A stretch of DNA of 11,995 nucleotides. It comes from JBDTYT01 sp040005555 (lineage in GTDB: Bacteria; Actinomycetota; UBA4738; HRBIN12). The stretch is taken from NCBI GenBank assembly GCA_040005555.1, contig JBDTYT010000053.1, forward strand, positions 1 through 11,995, in the 5' to 3' direction. This document shows, piece by piece, positions 5,889 through 11,472 of this stretch; the first letter of the stretch is position 1; the number at the start of each line of letters is the position of its first letter. The notes under the pieces are model-generated. The model saw only the letters and a list, made by a program, of their open reading frames with translations. It did not search any database and was not told the DNA's origin. The translations under genes and the position numbers were made by a program.

Positions 5889-6857
5889 ATGAGGCGAGCC
5901 CGACGGCGACAGGCAGCGTTCGCGACCATCTCCGCGGTGACCGCCGCGACGCTGGTACTCGTCATCCCCGCCGCGCAGGCTCGCGCCACCGGACCGGTCA
6001 CGAACGGCCGGATCGCTTTCAACATCGACGGCCCGCATGGCGGCGAGATCGACGTCATCCGACGGGATGGCACCGCGCTGCAGCGGCCCGTCCACGGGGA
6101 CGGCGACGCCAACTCCGCGGATTGGTCTCCGGATGGCAGGCGGATCGCGTTCGAACTTGACCACCCCAGCGGGCCGACCGAGTGCTCCGTCGAGATCGTC
6201 AACGCCGACGGGAGCGGGATCGTTGATCTCACGGGGCAGCGGCGAGGCTGCGAACAGAACCCATCGTTCACGCCTGATGGTCGCCGAATCGTGTTCGTGG
6301 CGCAGCGCTGCGGTGAATGCGCCGAGGCGATCTGGAGCATGGATCTTCGAGGTGGGCACCGCCGCAAGATCAAGCGCACGCCGCAGGGAACCCACGCGAT
6401 CGACCCCAACGTGTCGCCGGACGGCGGGATAGTCACGTTCGTGGCGGAGCGACGCGCAGGGAAGAGGGCCCTGTACAGGGTCAACATGAACGGCTCCAAC
6501 CTCGAGCAGATCGTGCCGTTCGGGTTCGACGTAGGGGTGGTACACGGCTGGTCCCCCGACGGCGGTCACATCGTCTTGACGGTGTACTCCGAGTACCCCG
6601 ACGGTCACAGCCCGAACGTGGTGACGATCCTGCCCGACGGGTCGGGTCTGGTCGAGCTCACGCACGAAACCGGGGACCGGGGCGCCGGCGGCGCCTCCTA
6701 CTCTCCGGATGGCCGGTGGATCATCTTCCGCCTCCAGGACCTGAGCAAAGACAGGTTCGCCCTATGGAAGATGCGCCCCGACGGCAGCGACGGGACCCGG
6801 ATCACGAGGCTGCGGCTCCAGCCTTTCGGCATCAACTGGGGTCCGCGACCCACGTAG
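5889..6857 (+). CDS. Secreted PD40 beta-propeller protein, paralogue of the one at 1379-2362
   Basis: 322 residues from ATG 5889, which has GGGAGGA 6 nt upstream; longer in-frame starts would lie antisense within the sigma factor gene. An arginine-rich N-terminus and a hydrophobic stretch (about residues 9-30) end in AQA, a plausible signal peptidase I site. Then NGRIAF opens the domain, followed by repeat cores SADWSPDGRRIAF, NPSFTPDGRRIVF, DPNVSPDGGIVTF, VHGWSPDGGHIVL, ASYSPDGRWIIF and a final INWGPRPT. The NGRIAF opening and the WGPRP ending are shared with the first propeller, so the two are paralogues. No catalytic motif is seen; TolB-like propellers usually bind proteins or other ligands. 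Divergent from the sigma factor operon and carrying the same promoter element. Convergent with rnpB, 21 bp apart. Confidence 0.9.
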   Translation: MRRARRRQAAFATISAVTAATLVLVIPAAQARATGPVTNGRIAFNIDGPHGGEIDVIRRDGTALQRPVHGDGDANSADWSPDGRRIAFELDHPSGPTECSVEIVNADGSGIVDLTGQRRGCEQNPSFTPDGRRIVFVAQRCGECAEAIWSMDLRGGHRRKIKRTPQGTHAIDPNVSPDGGIVTFVAERRAGKRALYRVNMNGSNLEQIVPFGFDVGVVHGWSPDGGHIVLTVYSEYPDGHSPNVVTILPDGSGLVELTHETGDRGAGGASYSPDGRWIIFRLQDLSKDRFALWKMRPDGSDGTRITRLRLQPFGINWGPRPT

Positions 6858-6878
6858 CCCCCGGTCCGATCGAAAGGT

Positions 6879-7265
6879 GGAGGAGCCGGCCTGTAAGCCG
6901 GATCTTGTGCCGGCCCTTGCAGGCCGCGGCGACCATCTCTCTGAGCCCCTTGCGGGACCCCGGCAGCGTCCCCGTACGGCGGGCGCCGCTCGTGCGGCCT
7001 ACCCGGGAGCATCGGACGGGCCGCCCTCGAACGCTCCCTGCTTGGCCTTGCTCCGGGTGGGGCTTGCCGAGCCGAACCGGTCACCCGATCCGCTGGTGAG
7101 CTCTTACCTCACCGTTTCACCCTTACCCCTTGCGGGGCGGTCTGCTCTCTGTTGCGCTGTCCGCGAGGTCACCCCCGCCTGGGCGTTACCCAGCACCCTG
7201 CCCTGCGGAGTCCGGACTTTCCTCGAGCGCGCGAACGCGCCCGCGGCCGCCCGGCCGGCTCCTCC
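6879..7265 (-). ncRNA. rnpB: RNase P RNA, bacterial type A
   Basis: The catalytic RNA of RNase P, which trims the 5' leader of precursor tRNAs. On the minus strand the hallmark 5' block GAGGAAAGTCCGGACTCC (7224-7207) and the 3' block with AGAGAGATGGTCGCC (about 6942-6928) form the P4 core. AGGGTGAAACGGTGAGGTAA (specificity domain) and GGCTTACAGGCCGG near the 3' end are also present. The ends pair perfectly over 13 bp, GGAGGAGCCGGCC at 7265-7253 with GGCCGGCTCCTCC at 6891-6879, forming helix P1 and fixing the boundaries. The length of about 387 nt is normal for the class. Apparent reading frames across this stretch are therefore not genes. No clear U-tract terminator is visible downstream. Confidence 0.97.
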
Positions 7266-7278
7266 GTAAGCAAGTGTA
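7266..7278 (-). promoter_or_regulatory. Candidate -10 of the rnpB promoter
   Basis: TACACT (7278-7273, minus strand) lies exactly 7 nt before the first base of the P1 helix, the expected transcription start of rnpB. No good -35 hexamer is visible 16-18 nt upstream. It shares a 36-bp intergenic gap with the divergent lipoprotein gene. Confidence 0.5.
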
Positions 7279-7289
7279 GCCCCGTACGA

Positions 7290-7301
7290 TATAGCTTCCA
7301 C
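7290..7301 (+). promoter_or_regulatory. Candidate leaderless promoter (-10) of the lipoprotein gene at 7302
   Basis: TATAGC (7290-7295) is followed by 6 nt and ATG 7302; no Shine-Dalgarno is present. TACGAT at 7285-7290 is an alternative -10. The element lies within the region upstream of the divergent rnpB promoter. Confidence 0.4.
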
Positions 7302-8225
7302 ATGCGACGGCTCATCGCGGTCACGTTGCTCACGCTGACGTCGCTCGCGTGCACTCCAGCTTCGGTAGGTCCATCCGCGCCGCTCGCGCGCGAGCAGGTG
7401 AATGCCGGACCGGGCTTGGACGCCTCGATCGCGCGATCGAGCGTCGAGGCGTTCGTGCGCGCGTACGCCTCGGCGTCGCAAGATGGCGGGAGCGCCTTGG
7501 CAAGCACCGTGGTCGGCCCGAAGCTCGACGCTTGGGTGCACTGGCTCGACGTGCAGAACGCCGAGTTCGACGGCTCGATCGTGGGCACCCCGTCGATCGA
7601 CGGACTGGCGTTCGTCGCGGAGATCGACACCGGACGAGCCGTGGGAGCGCAGGTGGATCTCGCCGCGTCGGTTGCCTTCACCTTCGACCCATCGCGCGGG
7701 CAGGCGTTCGATCGGACGCGCTCGCTGGATGGGCCGGTGACCGTCGTGAAGATCGGGCCGGCCGATTGGCGGGTGTTAGACGCCACGCGGGACGGCGTCC
7801 CGATGTCCGACGGAGTCCAGCTCTTCAAGTCGGAGCAGCAAACCGACCGCGGCGTCACGGTGCGGTTGGACTCGCTGTTCATGTTCGCGCCGAACTGGCA
7901 GTTCAATGTCGTCGTCGAGAACAAGACCGATCATGCGGTCCAGCTCGAGCCCTCAGGGGTGGCGCTCCTGGACCAGTCGAGCGGCGCCATCCAGCGGGTC
8001 GATGGCGCGTTGACCGGATCGCTCGCCGTGATCCCCGCTCACGCGACCGTCGAGGGCTTGATGGCCTATCCCGCGCAAGACGCCGCGGCCGGTCGGACCC
8101 TCGCGATCGCCTACCGCGACGGCCGAGCGGTGCTGCCCTTCGGGTTCCCGCTGAAGGGGCTCGTCAAGGTCGTTCCGTCTCCGGCTCCCATAACGACGGC
8201 GCCGGTGGCGGCCGCCGCCAGCTAG
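7302..8225 (+). CDS. Putative lipoprotein with a C-terminal Ig-like domain, unknown function
   Basis: 307 residues from ATG 7302; the frame is open further upstream but only through rnpB. The N-terminus MRRLIAVTLLTLTSLAC is a lipoprotein signal peptide with Cys17 as the likely anchor. Residues about 45-170 form a region with a helix (SSVEAFVRAYASASQDG) and predicted strands (LAASVAFTFDPS, VTVVKIGPADWRVLD) reminiscent of NTF2-like domains. Residues about 185-285 (TVRLDSLFMFAPNWQFNVVVENKTDHAVQL ... VIPAHATVEGLMAYP) resemble the DUF4352-type Ig-like fold common in Gram-positive lipoproteins; both are fold-level guesses. An Ala/Pro-rich tail ends the protein. Its last 62 bp overlap, antisense, the 3' end of the RNase H gene. 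Likely on the outer face of the membrane; function unknown. Confidence 0.85.
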   Translation: MRRLIAVTLLTLTSLACTPASVGPSAPLAREQVNAGPGLDASIARSSVEAFVRAYASASQDGGSALASTVVGPKLDAWVHWLDVQNAEFDGSIVGTPSIDGLAFVAEIDTGRAVGAQVDLAASVAFTFDPSRGQAFDRTRSLDGPVTVVKIGPADWRVLDATRDGVPMSDGVQLFKSEQQTDRGVTVRLDSLFMFAPNWQFNVVVENKTDHAVQLEPSGVALLDQSSGAIQRVDGALTGSLAVIPAHATVEGLMAYPAQDAAAGRTLAIAYRDGRAVLPFGFPLKGLVKVVPSPAPITTAPVAAAAS

Positions 8226-8664
8226 CGCCCTCACCCGCGAGCCACTCGTCGACCCCGACGTTCGCCAGCCGGTCTGCGTCCTTGTTCTGCTCGCGAGGGA
8301 CGTGCTCGAAGGCGATCCGGTCGAAGGTCAGGGAGAGCGTTCGTGCCTCGGCGTGCAGGCGCTGGAGTGTCGGGTGCTTCACCTTGAACCGTCCGGCGAG
8401 CTGCTCGATCATCAGCCGGCTGTCCGAACGCAGGAGTACGTCGGTCGCTCCGAGCTCCTTGGCGCGCGTGAGCCCCTCGATCGCCGCGGTGTACTCGGCG
8501 ACGTTGTTCGTCGCCACGCCGATGCCCTTGGCGATCTCGGCGACCGTCCGTCCCTCCGCGTCGCTGATGTGCACGCCGATGCCCGCCGGGCCGGGATTGC
8601 CGCGAGCGGCACCGTCGCAGGAGACGATCAGGCGAAGATCACGATCCTGCGGCAGTACTCGCAC
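8164..8664 (-). CDS. Ribonuclease HI (RnhA-like)
   Basis: 166 residues. Cleaves the RNA strand of RNA-DNA hybrids, for example R-loops and primers. The RNase H1 fold is clear: SCDGAARGNPGPAGIG with catalytic D17, TNNVAEYTA with E57, LLRSDSRL with D81, and EQNKDADRLAN with D131, a complete set of acidic residues. The start GTG 8664 overlaps the end of the zinc-ribbon gene by 37 bp; no other start before the first strand is apparent. In mycobacteria the comparable protein (Rv2228c) is fused to a C-terminal histidine phosphatase and sits next to the same zinc-ribbon gene. Here the RNase H ends after about 26 further Pro/Trp-rich residues and the phosphatase is separate, so it is a single-domain version. 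Its 3' end overlaps the convergent lipoprotein gene. Confidence 0.93.
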   Translation of the reverse strand: MRVLPQDRDLRLIVSCDGAARGNPGPAGIGVHISDAEGRTVAEIAKGIGVATNNVAEYTAAIEGLTRAKELGATDVLLRSDSRLMIEQLAGRFKVKHPTLQRLHAEARTLSLTFDRIAFEHVPREQNKDADRLANVGVDEWLAGEGASWRRPPPAPSLWEPETERP

Positions 8665-9338
8665 CTTCTCACGCCGTCGGTGTGCTTCAGCTTGTCCAGC
8701 TCCATCGCCGAGAGCTGCTCGTGGCAGGCCTGGCAGATGCCGTCGACGAGCGCGGCCACGGCGATCCCCTTCTTCTGCGCACGCAGGTCCTCGTACAGCT
8801 CGAGGAGTTCCTCGTCGATCTCGGGGACGAGCGTCTCACGCTCCTGGCGTTTCGCGACCAGATCGGCGTCGATCTGTGCGAGCTCGAGGACGGCATCACC
8901 GCCGATCGCCTCGACCTTCGCGCGCGCGCTGGCGACCTCCGCATCGGCTTTTGCGGCCCGGGCGTCGAGATCCTCGCGCCGCTCCATCTGCTCGAGCATG
9001 ACGTCCTCGGTGCGCGATCGGCGTTCCTTCAGGTTCGCGATCTCGTGCTGCAGTGCCTCGAGCTCCTTCACGTTAGCGACGCTGCCGTCGTAGAGACGCT
9101 TCTCCTCGGCAGCGGCTTTCTGCGTCATCGAATCGACCTCGTGCTCCAGACGACCCTGTTCGCGCGCGAGCGCGTCGAGCCCCAGGCGCACCTCGCCGAG
9201 CCGAGACTCCGCGTCCTCCATCGACGCGCGGGCCACTCGGAGCTCTTCCCCCGCTTCGAGCTGCGCCTTGCGCTGGATCAGCCGAGCGATGGTCGAGTCG
9301 ATCGTTTGCAGCTCGAGCAGTCGCTCCATGCCGCGCAT
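8628..9338 (-). CDS. Coiled-coil protein with C-terminal C4 zinc ribbon (Rv2229c/CT398 type)
   Basis: 236 residues from ATG 9338. An N-terminal segment (MRGMERLLELQTIDSTIARL) leads into a long heptad-rich region, about residues 10-175, predicted to form antiparallel coiled coils. The C-terminal zinc ribbon has two CxxC pairs: C202/C205 (CQACHEQLSAMELDKL) and C226/C229 (CEYC). Such proteins are thought to bind nucleic acid or act as adaptors; no enzymatic activity is expected. The frame is open to 9455, but ATG 9338 matches the family N-terminus and is preceded by TACCCT with 6-nt spacing. The RNase H gene downstream overlaps by 37 bp, a pairing known from actinobacteria, suggesting one transcript and a linked nucleic-acid role. 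Confidence 0.9.
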   Translation of the reverse strand: MRGMERLLELQTIDSTIARLIQRKAQLEAGEELRVARASMEDAESRLGEVRLGLDALAREQGRLEHEVDSMTQKAAAEEKRLYDGSVANVKELEALQHEIANLKERRSRTEDVMLEQMERREDLDARAAKADAEVASARAKVEAIGGDAVLELAQIDADLVAKRQERETLVPEIDEELLELYEDLRAQKKGIAVAALVDGICQACHEQLSAMELDKLKHTDGVRRCEYCRRIVIFA

Positions 9339-9350
9339 GGGCGAAGGGTA
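9339..9350 (-). promoter_or_regulatory. Candidate leaderless promoter (-10) of the zinc-ribbon gene
   Basis: TACCCT (9350-9345, minus strand), then 6 nt, then ATG 9338, without a Shine-Dalgarno. This supports the start at 9338 over longer in-frame options. No clear -35. Confidence 0.4.
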
Positions 9351-9402
9351 CAGGACTGCTCTTATCGTGCCGGAATCCCGCCGCTGAGCACGGAAATCGC
9401 CC

Positions 9403-10377
9403 TTACGTGAGTGTGAGCTGCTGGGGTTCCGGCGACGGGCTCGTGCGATCTGCACGCTGGCGATCGCGCATGTATGGAGCCGCTCGTCGACCTCCGAAGG
9501 ACCTCACCATGCCGCCAACCGTACGCCCGAGCGCCGAGCCGACCGCCGCGGGCGCGTACGGCCGCCGGTAGAGCTCTTCATAACGCGGGACGAGCTCCGG
9601 GTAATGATCCTGCAGCCACGGCATGAACTCCTCGCGCACGCCCGGACGCAGGTGCAGGAGGATCGGCGAAACGTGTGTCGCGCCCGCATCGATGGCGGCT
9701 CGCACGACCTCCCGCATCTGACGTGGATCGTCCGAGATGCCCGGAAGGATGGGTGCCATCAACACGCCGCACGGGATACCGGCCGCGTTCAGCGCCGCCA
9801 CGGTCTCTATGCGCTTGCGCGGATGCGGGGTGCCCGGCTCGCTCCGGCGCCAGACGTCCTCGTCCAGTGTCCCGATGGACAAGGCGGTGGAGACGGGCGC
9901 CAGCTTCGAAGCCTCCACGAGCACGTCGATGTCGCGCAGGATCAGCGTGCCCTTGGTCAGGATGGAGAACGCGTTGCGATGGTCGGCGAGCGCCCCGATG
10001 ATCGGACGCATGAGGCGGTAGCGGCCCTCGGCGCGTTGGTACGGATCCGTGCCGGTCCCCATGGCGATGCCTTCACCCTTCCAGCGCCGCGAAGCAAGTT
10101 GGCGCCGCAGGACCTCGGGAGCGTTCACCTTCACGACGATCTTCGACTCGAAGTCCCGTCCGGCGTCCATGTCGAGATACGTGTGGGTGACCCGCGCGAA
10201 ACAGTAGGAACACGCGTGCGAGCAGCCTCGATATGGGTTGATCGTCCACCGGAAGGGCAGGAAGTTGCCCTTCACCGGGTTCACGATGGTCTTGCACTCG
10301 ACCTCGATGAACTCGATGCCACGGAACTCCGGCGTGTCGAAGGTCCGTCGGGCGATCTCGAAGAGCTGCTCGGTCAC
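9403..10377 (-). CDS. Rv2578c-type radical SAM protein
   Basis: 324 residues from GTG 10377. The radical SAM motif CX3CX2C is present as C52, C56, C59 (CSHACSYC), within INPYRGCSHACSYCFAR, a sequence typical of the Rv2578c/SplB-like group. It is followed by IAMGTGTDPYQRAEGRYRLMR and by ILTKGTLILRDIDVL, forming the TIM-barrel core; GVLMAPILPGISDD and LLHLRPGVREEFMPWL lie in the C-terminal half. It should bind a 4Fe-4S cluster and S-adenosylmethionine; the reaction is not known, and the spore photoproduct lyase resemblance does not prove DNA repair. A TTG at 10413 would give 336 residues, but it coincides with the predicted -35 box, so GTG 10377, predicted to be the transcript's first codon, is chosen. 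Divergent from the phosphatase gene with 73 bp between. Confidence 0.92.
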   Translation of the reverse strand: MTEQLFEIARRTFDTPEFRGIEFIEVECKTIVNPVKGNFLPFRWTINPYRGCSHACSYCFARVTHTYLDMDAGRDFESKIVVKVNAPEVLRRQLASRRWKGEGIAMGTGTDPYQRAEGRYRLMRPIIGALADHRNAFSILTKGTLILRDIDVLVEASKLAPVSTALSIGTLDEDVWRRSEPGTPHPRKRIETVAALNAAGIPCGVLMAPILPGISDDPRQMREVVRAAIDAGATHVSPILLHLRPGVREEFMPWLQDHYPELVPRYEELYRRPYAPAAVGSALGRTVGGMVRSFGGRRAAPYMRDRQRADRTSPSPEPQQLTLT

Positions 10378-10413
10378 GAAAACCAGGATAGAACATATGT
10401 TCGATGCGGGCAA
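10378..10413 (-). promoter_or_regulatory. Promoter of the radical SAM gene, leaderless
   Basis: On the minus strand TTGCCC (10413-10408), a 17-nt spacer, TATCCT (10390-10385), then 7 nt to GTG 10377. This is the best -35/-10 pair in the window and places the transcription start on the start codon. Confidence 0.6.
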
Positions 10414-10414
10414 C

Positions 10415-10450
10415 TTCGCACGGGCACGTCAGCTCCCCTAGGCTGCCGCG
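10415..10450 (+). promoter_or_regulatory. Candidate leaderless promoter of the histidine phosphatase gene
   Basis: TTCGCA (10415-10420), an 18-nt spacer, TAGGCT (10439-10444), then 6 nt to ATG 10451. It starts one base after the divergent -35 at 10413-10408, so the two promoters are back to back. Confidence 0.45.
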
Positions 10451-11068
10451 ATGGCCCTATGGTTGATCCGCCACGGCGAGACCGAGTGGTCCCTGTCGGG
10501 ACGGCACACGGGAACGACCGACATCCCGATCACGCCCGAGGGTGAGCTCCAGGCCAGGGCGCTCGGGCACCTGCTCGCTGAGCGGCTTTTCGACCACGTG
10601 CGTTCGAGCCCGATGGCGCGCGCCCGGCGCACGGCCGAGCTCGCCGGCTTCGGCGATCGTGCGCAAGCGTCCGACGCGTTGCGGGAAGTCGACTATGGAG
10701 ACTTCGAGGGCCTCACGACCGCGGAGATCATGCAGACCGACCCGGGGTGGGAGCTCTTCCGGGACGGGTGCCCGTCCGGAGAATCGCCGGATCAGATGCG
10801 GGCACGCATGGACCAGCTCTGCACCGAGATCCGGGGCTTCAAGGGCAACGTGCTGCTGTTCGGACACGGGCATTGCTTCCGGGCGCTCGCCGTCAGGTAC
10901 CTAGGGCTGTCGATCCGCGCCGGAGCACATCTTCGCCTCGACACGGGGTCCGTCTCGATCCTGTCCGTGGAGCGTGACGGTCCGACCATCGCTCTGTGGA
11001 ACCGCCGCGTCCTGCCGCGAGCCGTGCTGGTCGCCGAGACCGCTCTGCGTCTCGGTGATGTTCCTTGA
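10451..11068 (+). CDS. Histidine phosphatase (phosphoglycerate mutase/CobC superfamily)
   Basis: 205 residues from ATG 10451. The branch-1 histidine phosphatase core is complete: the phosphorylated His8 in LIRHGETEW, SGRHTGTTDIPITPEG, the Arg-rich SPMARARRTAEL, the acid/base region REVDYGDFEGLTT, and the second His139 in LFGHGHCFRAL. It hydrolyses phosphomonoesters through a phosphohistidine; the physiological substrate cannot be told from sequence (alpha-ribazole phosphate, sugar phosphates and others occur in the family). The gene is 1.8 kb from the RNase H gene and on the other strand; in mycobacteria a phosphatase of this type is fused to RNase H. It ends in a small hairpin (11059-11074). 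Confidence 0.93.
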   Translation: MALWLIRHGETEWSLSGRHTGTTDIPITPEGELQARALGHLLAERLFDHVRSSPMARARRTAELAGFGDRAQASDALREVDYGDFEGLTTAEIMQTDPGWELFRDGCPSGESPDQMRARMDQLCTEIRGFKGNVLLFGHGHCFRALAVRYLGLSIRAGAHLRLDTGSVSILSVERDGPTIALWNRRVLPRAVLVAETALRLGDVP

Positions 11069-11074
11069 GGAACA
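11059..11074 (+). repeat. Short hairpin spanning the phosphatase stop codon
   Basis: TGTTCC-TTGA-GGAACA is a perfect 6-bp inverted repeat with a 4-nt loop that contains the TGA stop (11066-11068). There is no following T-tract, so it is at best a weak terminator or a processing signal, and may be chance. Confidence 0.35.
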
Positions 11075-11124
11075 CGGCAACGTACCCTCCCGCACGGCCG
11101 TAGCTGTTCGAAGAGGGGACGGGG

Positions 11125-11136
11125 TAGGGTTTCTGT
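11125..11136 (+). promoter_or_regulatory. Candidate leaderless promoter (-10) of the small membrane protein gene
   Basis: TAGGGT (11125-11130), then 6 nt, then GTG 11137. No Shine-Dalgarno and no clear -35. Supports GTG 11137 as the start. Confidence 0.4.
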
Positions 11137-11442
11137 GTGGGGTGCCTCGCGCTGCTCATCGCGTTCCTGACCCCCCGGTTCGTGATCGTCGTGTTGTGGT
11201 TGTTCTCGGACTACCTCGCGCGAGCGTTCGAGAGCGGCTGGCTGGCCCTCGCCGGGTTCTTCTTCTTGCCGACGACGACCATCGGGTACACGATCGCACA
11301 GAACGCGTTCTCGACGCCCGGTGGCGGCGTGAGCGCAGGCGGCATCATCGTCATCGCGATCGGCGTGGCGGTGGACCTCGGGTTGCTCGGCGGTGGTGGC
11401 CGAGGGCTCGGCAAACGGAACGAGTGGAGAGGGCGCGCCTAG
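11137..11442 (+). CDS. Small membrane protein with three predicted transmembrane helices, unknown function
   Basis: 101 residues from GTG 11137. Hydrophobic segments lie at about residues 3-24 (LALLIAFLTPRFVIVVLWLF), 34-54 (SGWLALAGFFFLPTTTIGYT) and 68-84 (GGIIVIAIGVAVDLGLL), with a Gly-rich, basic C-terminal tail (GGGGRGLGKRNEWRGR). Short, similar hydrophobic proteins with a PTTTIGY-like segment are familiar in actinobacterial genomes, but I know no function. It is transcribed in the same direction as the phosphatase gene, 68 bp away, with its own possible -10, and is convergent with the amidohydrolase gene, 30 bp apart. Confidence 0.78.
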   Translation: MGCLALLIAFLTPRFVIVVLWLFSDYLARAFESGWLALAGFFFLPTTTIGYTIAQNAFSTPGGGVSAGGIIVIAIGVAVDLGLLGGGGRGLGKRNEWRGRA

Positions 11443-11472
11443 GGCGCACACACCTGGGACCTCTGGCCGTGC

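Noticed and set aside
5720..6499. Upstream extension of the sigma factor reading frame on the minus strand (437 residues in total)
   Set aside because: It is antisense to the propeller gene at 5889-6857 and the ECF domain begins only near 5650; the extra part has no recognisable domain.
6877..7269. Protein reading frames over the RNase P RNA region
   Set aside because: The region matches RNase P RNA in its conserved core and P1 helix; the frames are incidental.
7349..9001. 550-residue plus-strand frame
   Set aside because: Arg-rich shadow of the lipoprotein, RNase H and zinc-ribbon genes with no domain.
9339..9455. 39-residue N-terminal extension of the zinc-ribbon protein
   Set aside because: It is basic and low-complexity, overlaps the end of the radical SAM gene, and includes the predicted -10 box.
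11059..11074. Intrinsic terminator after the phosphatase gene
   Set aside because: The stem is only 6 bp and lacks a T-tract; kept only as a hairpin of unknown meaning.
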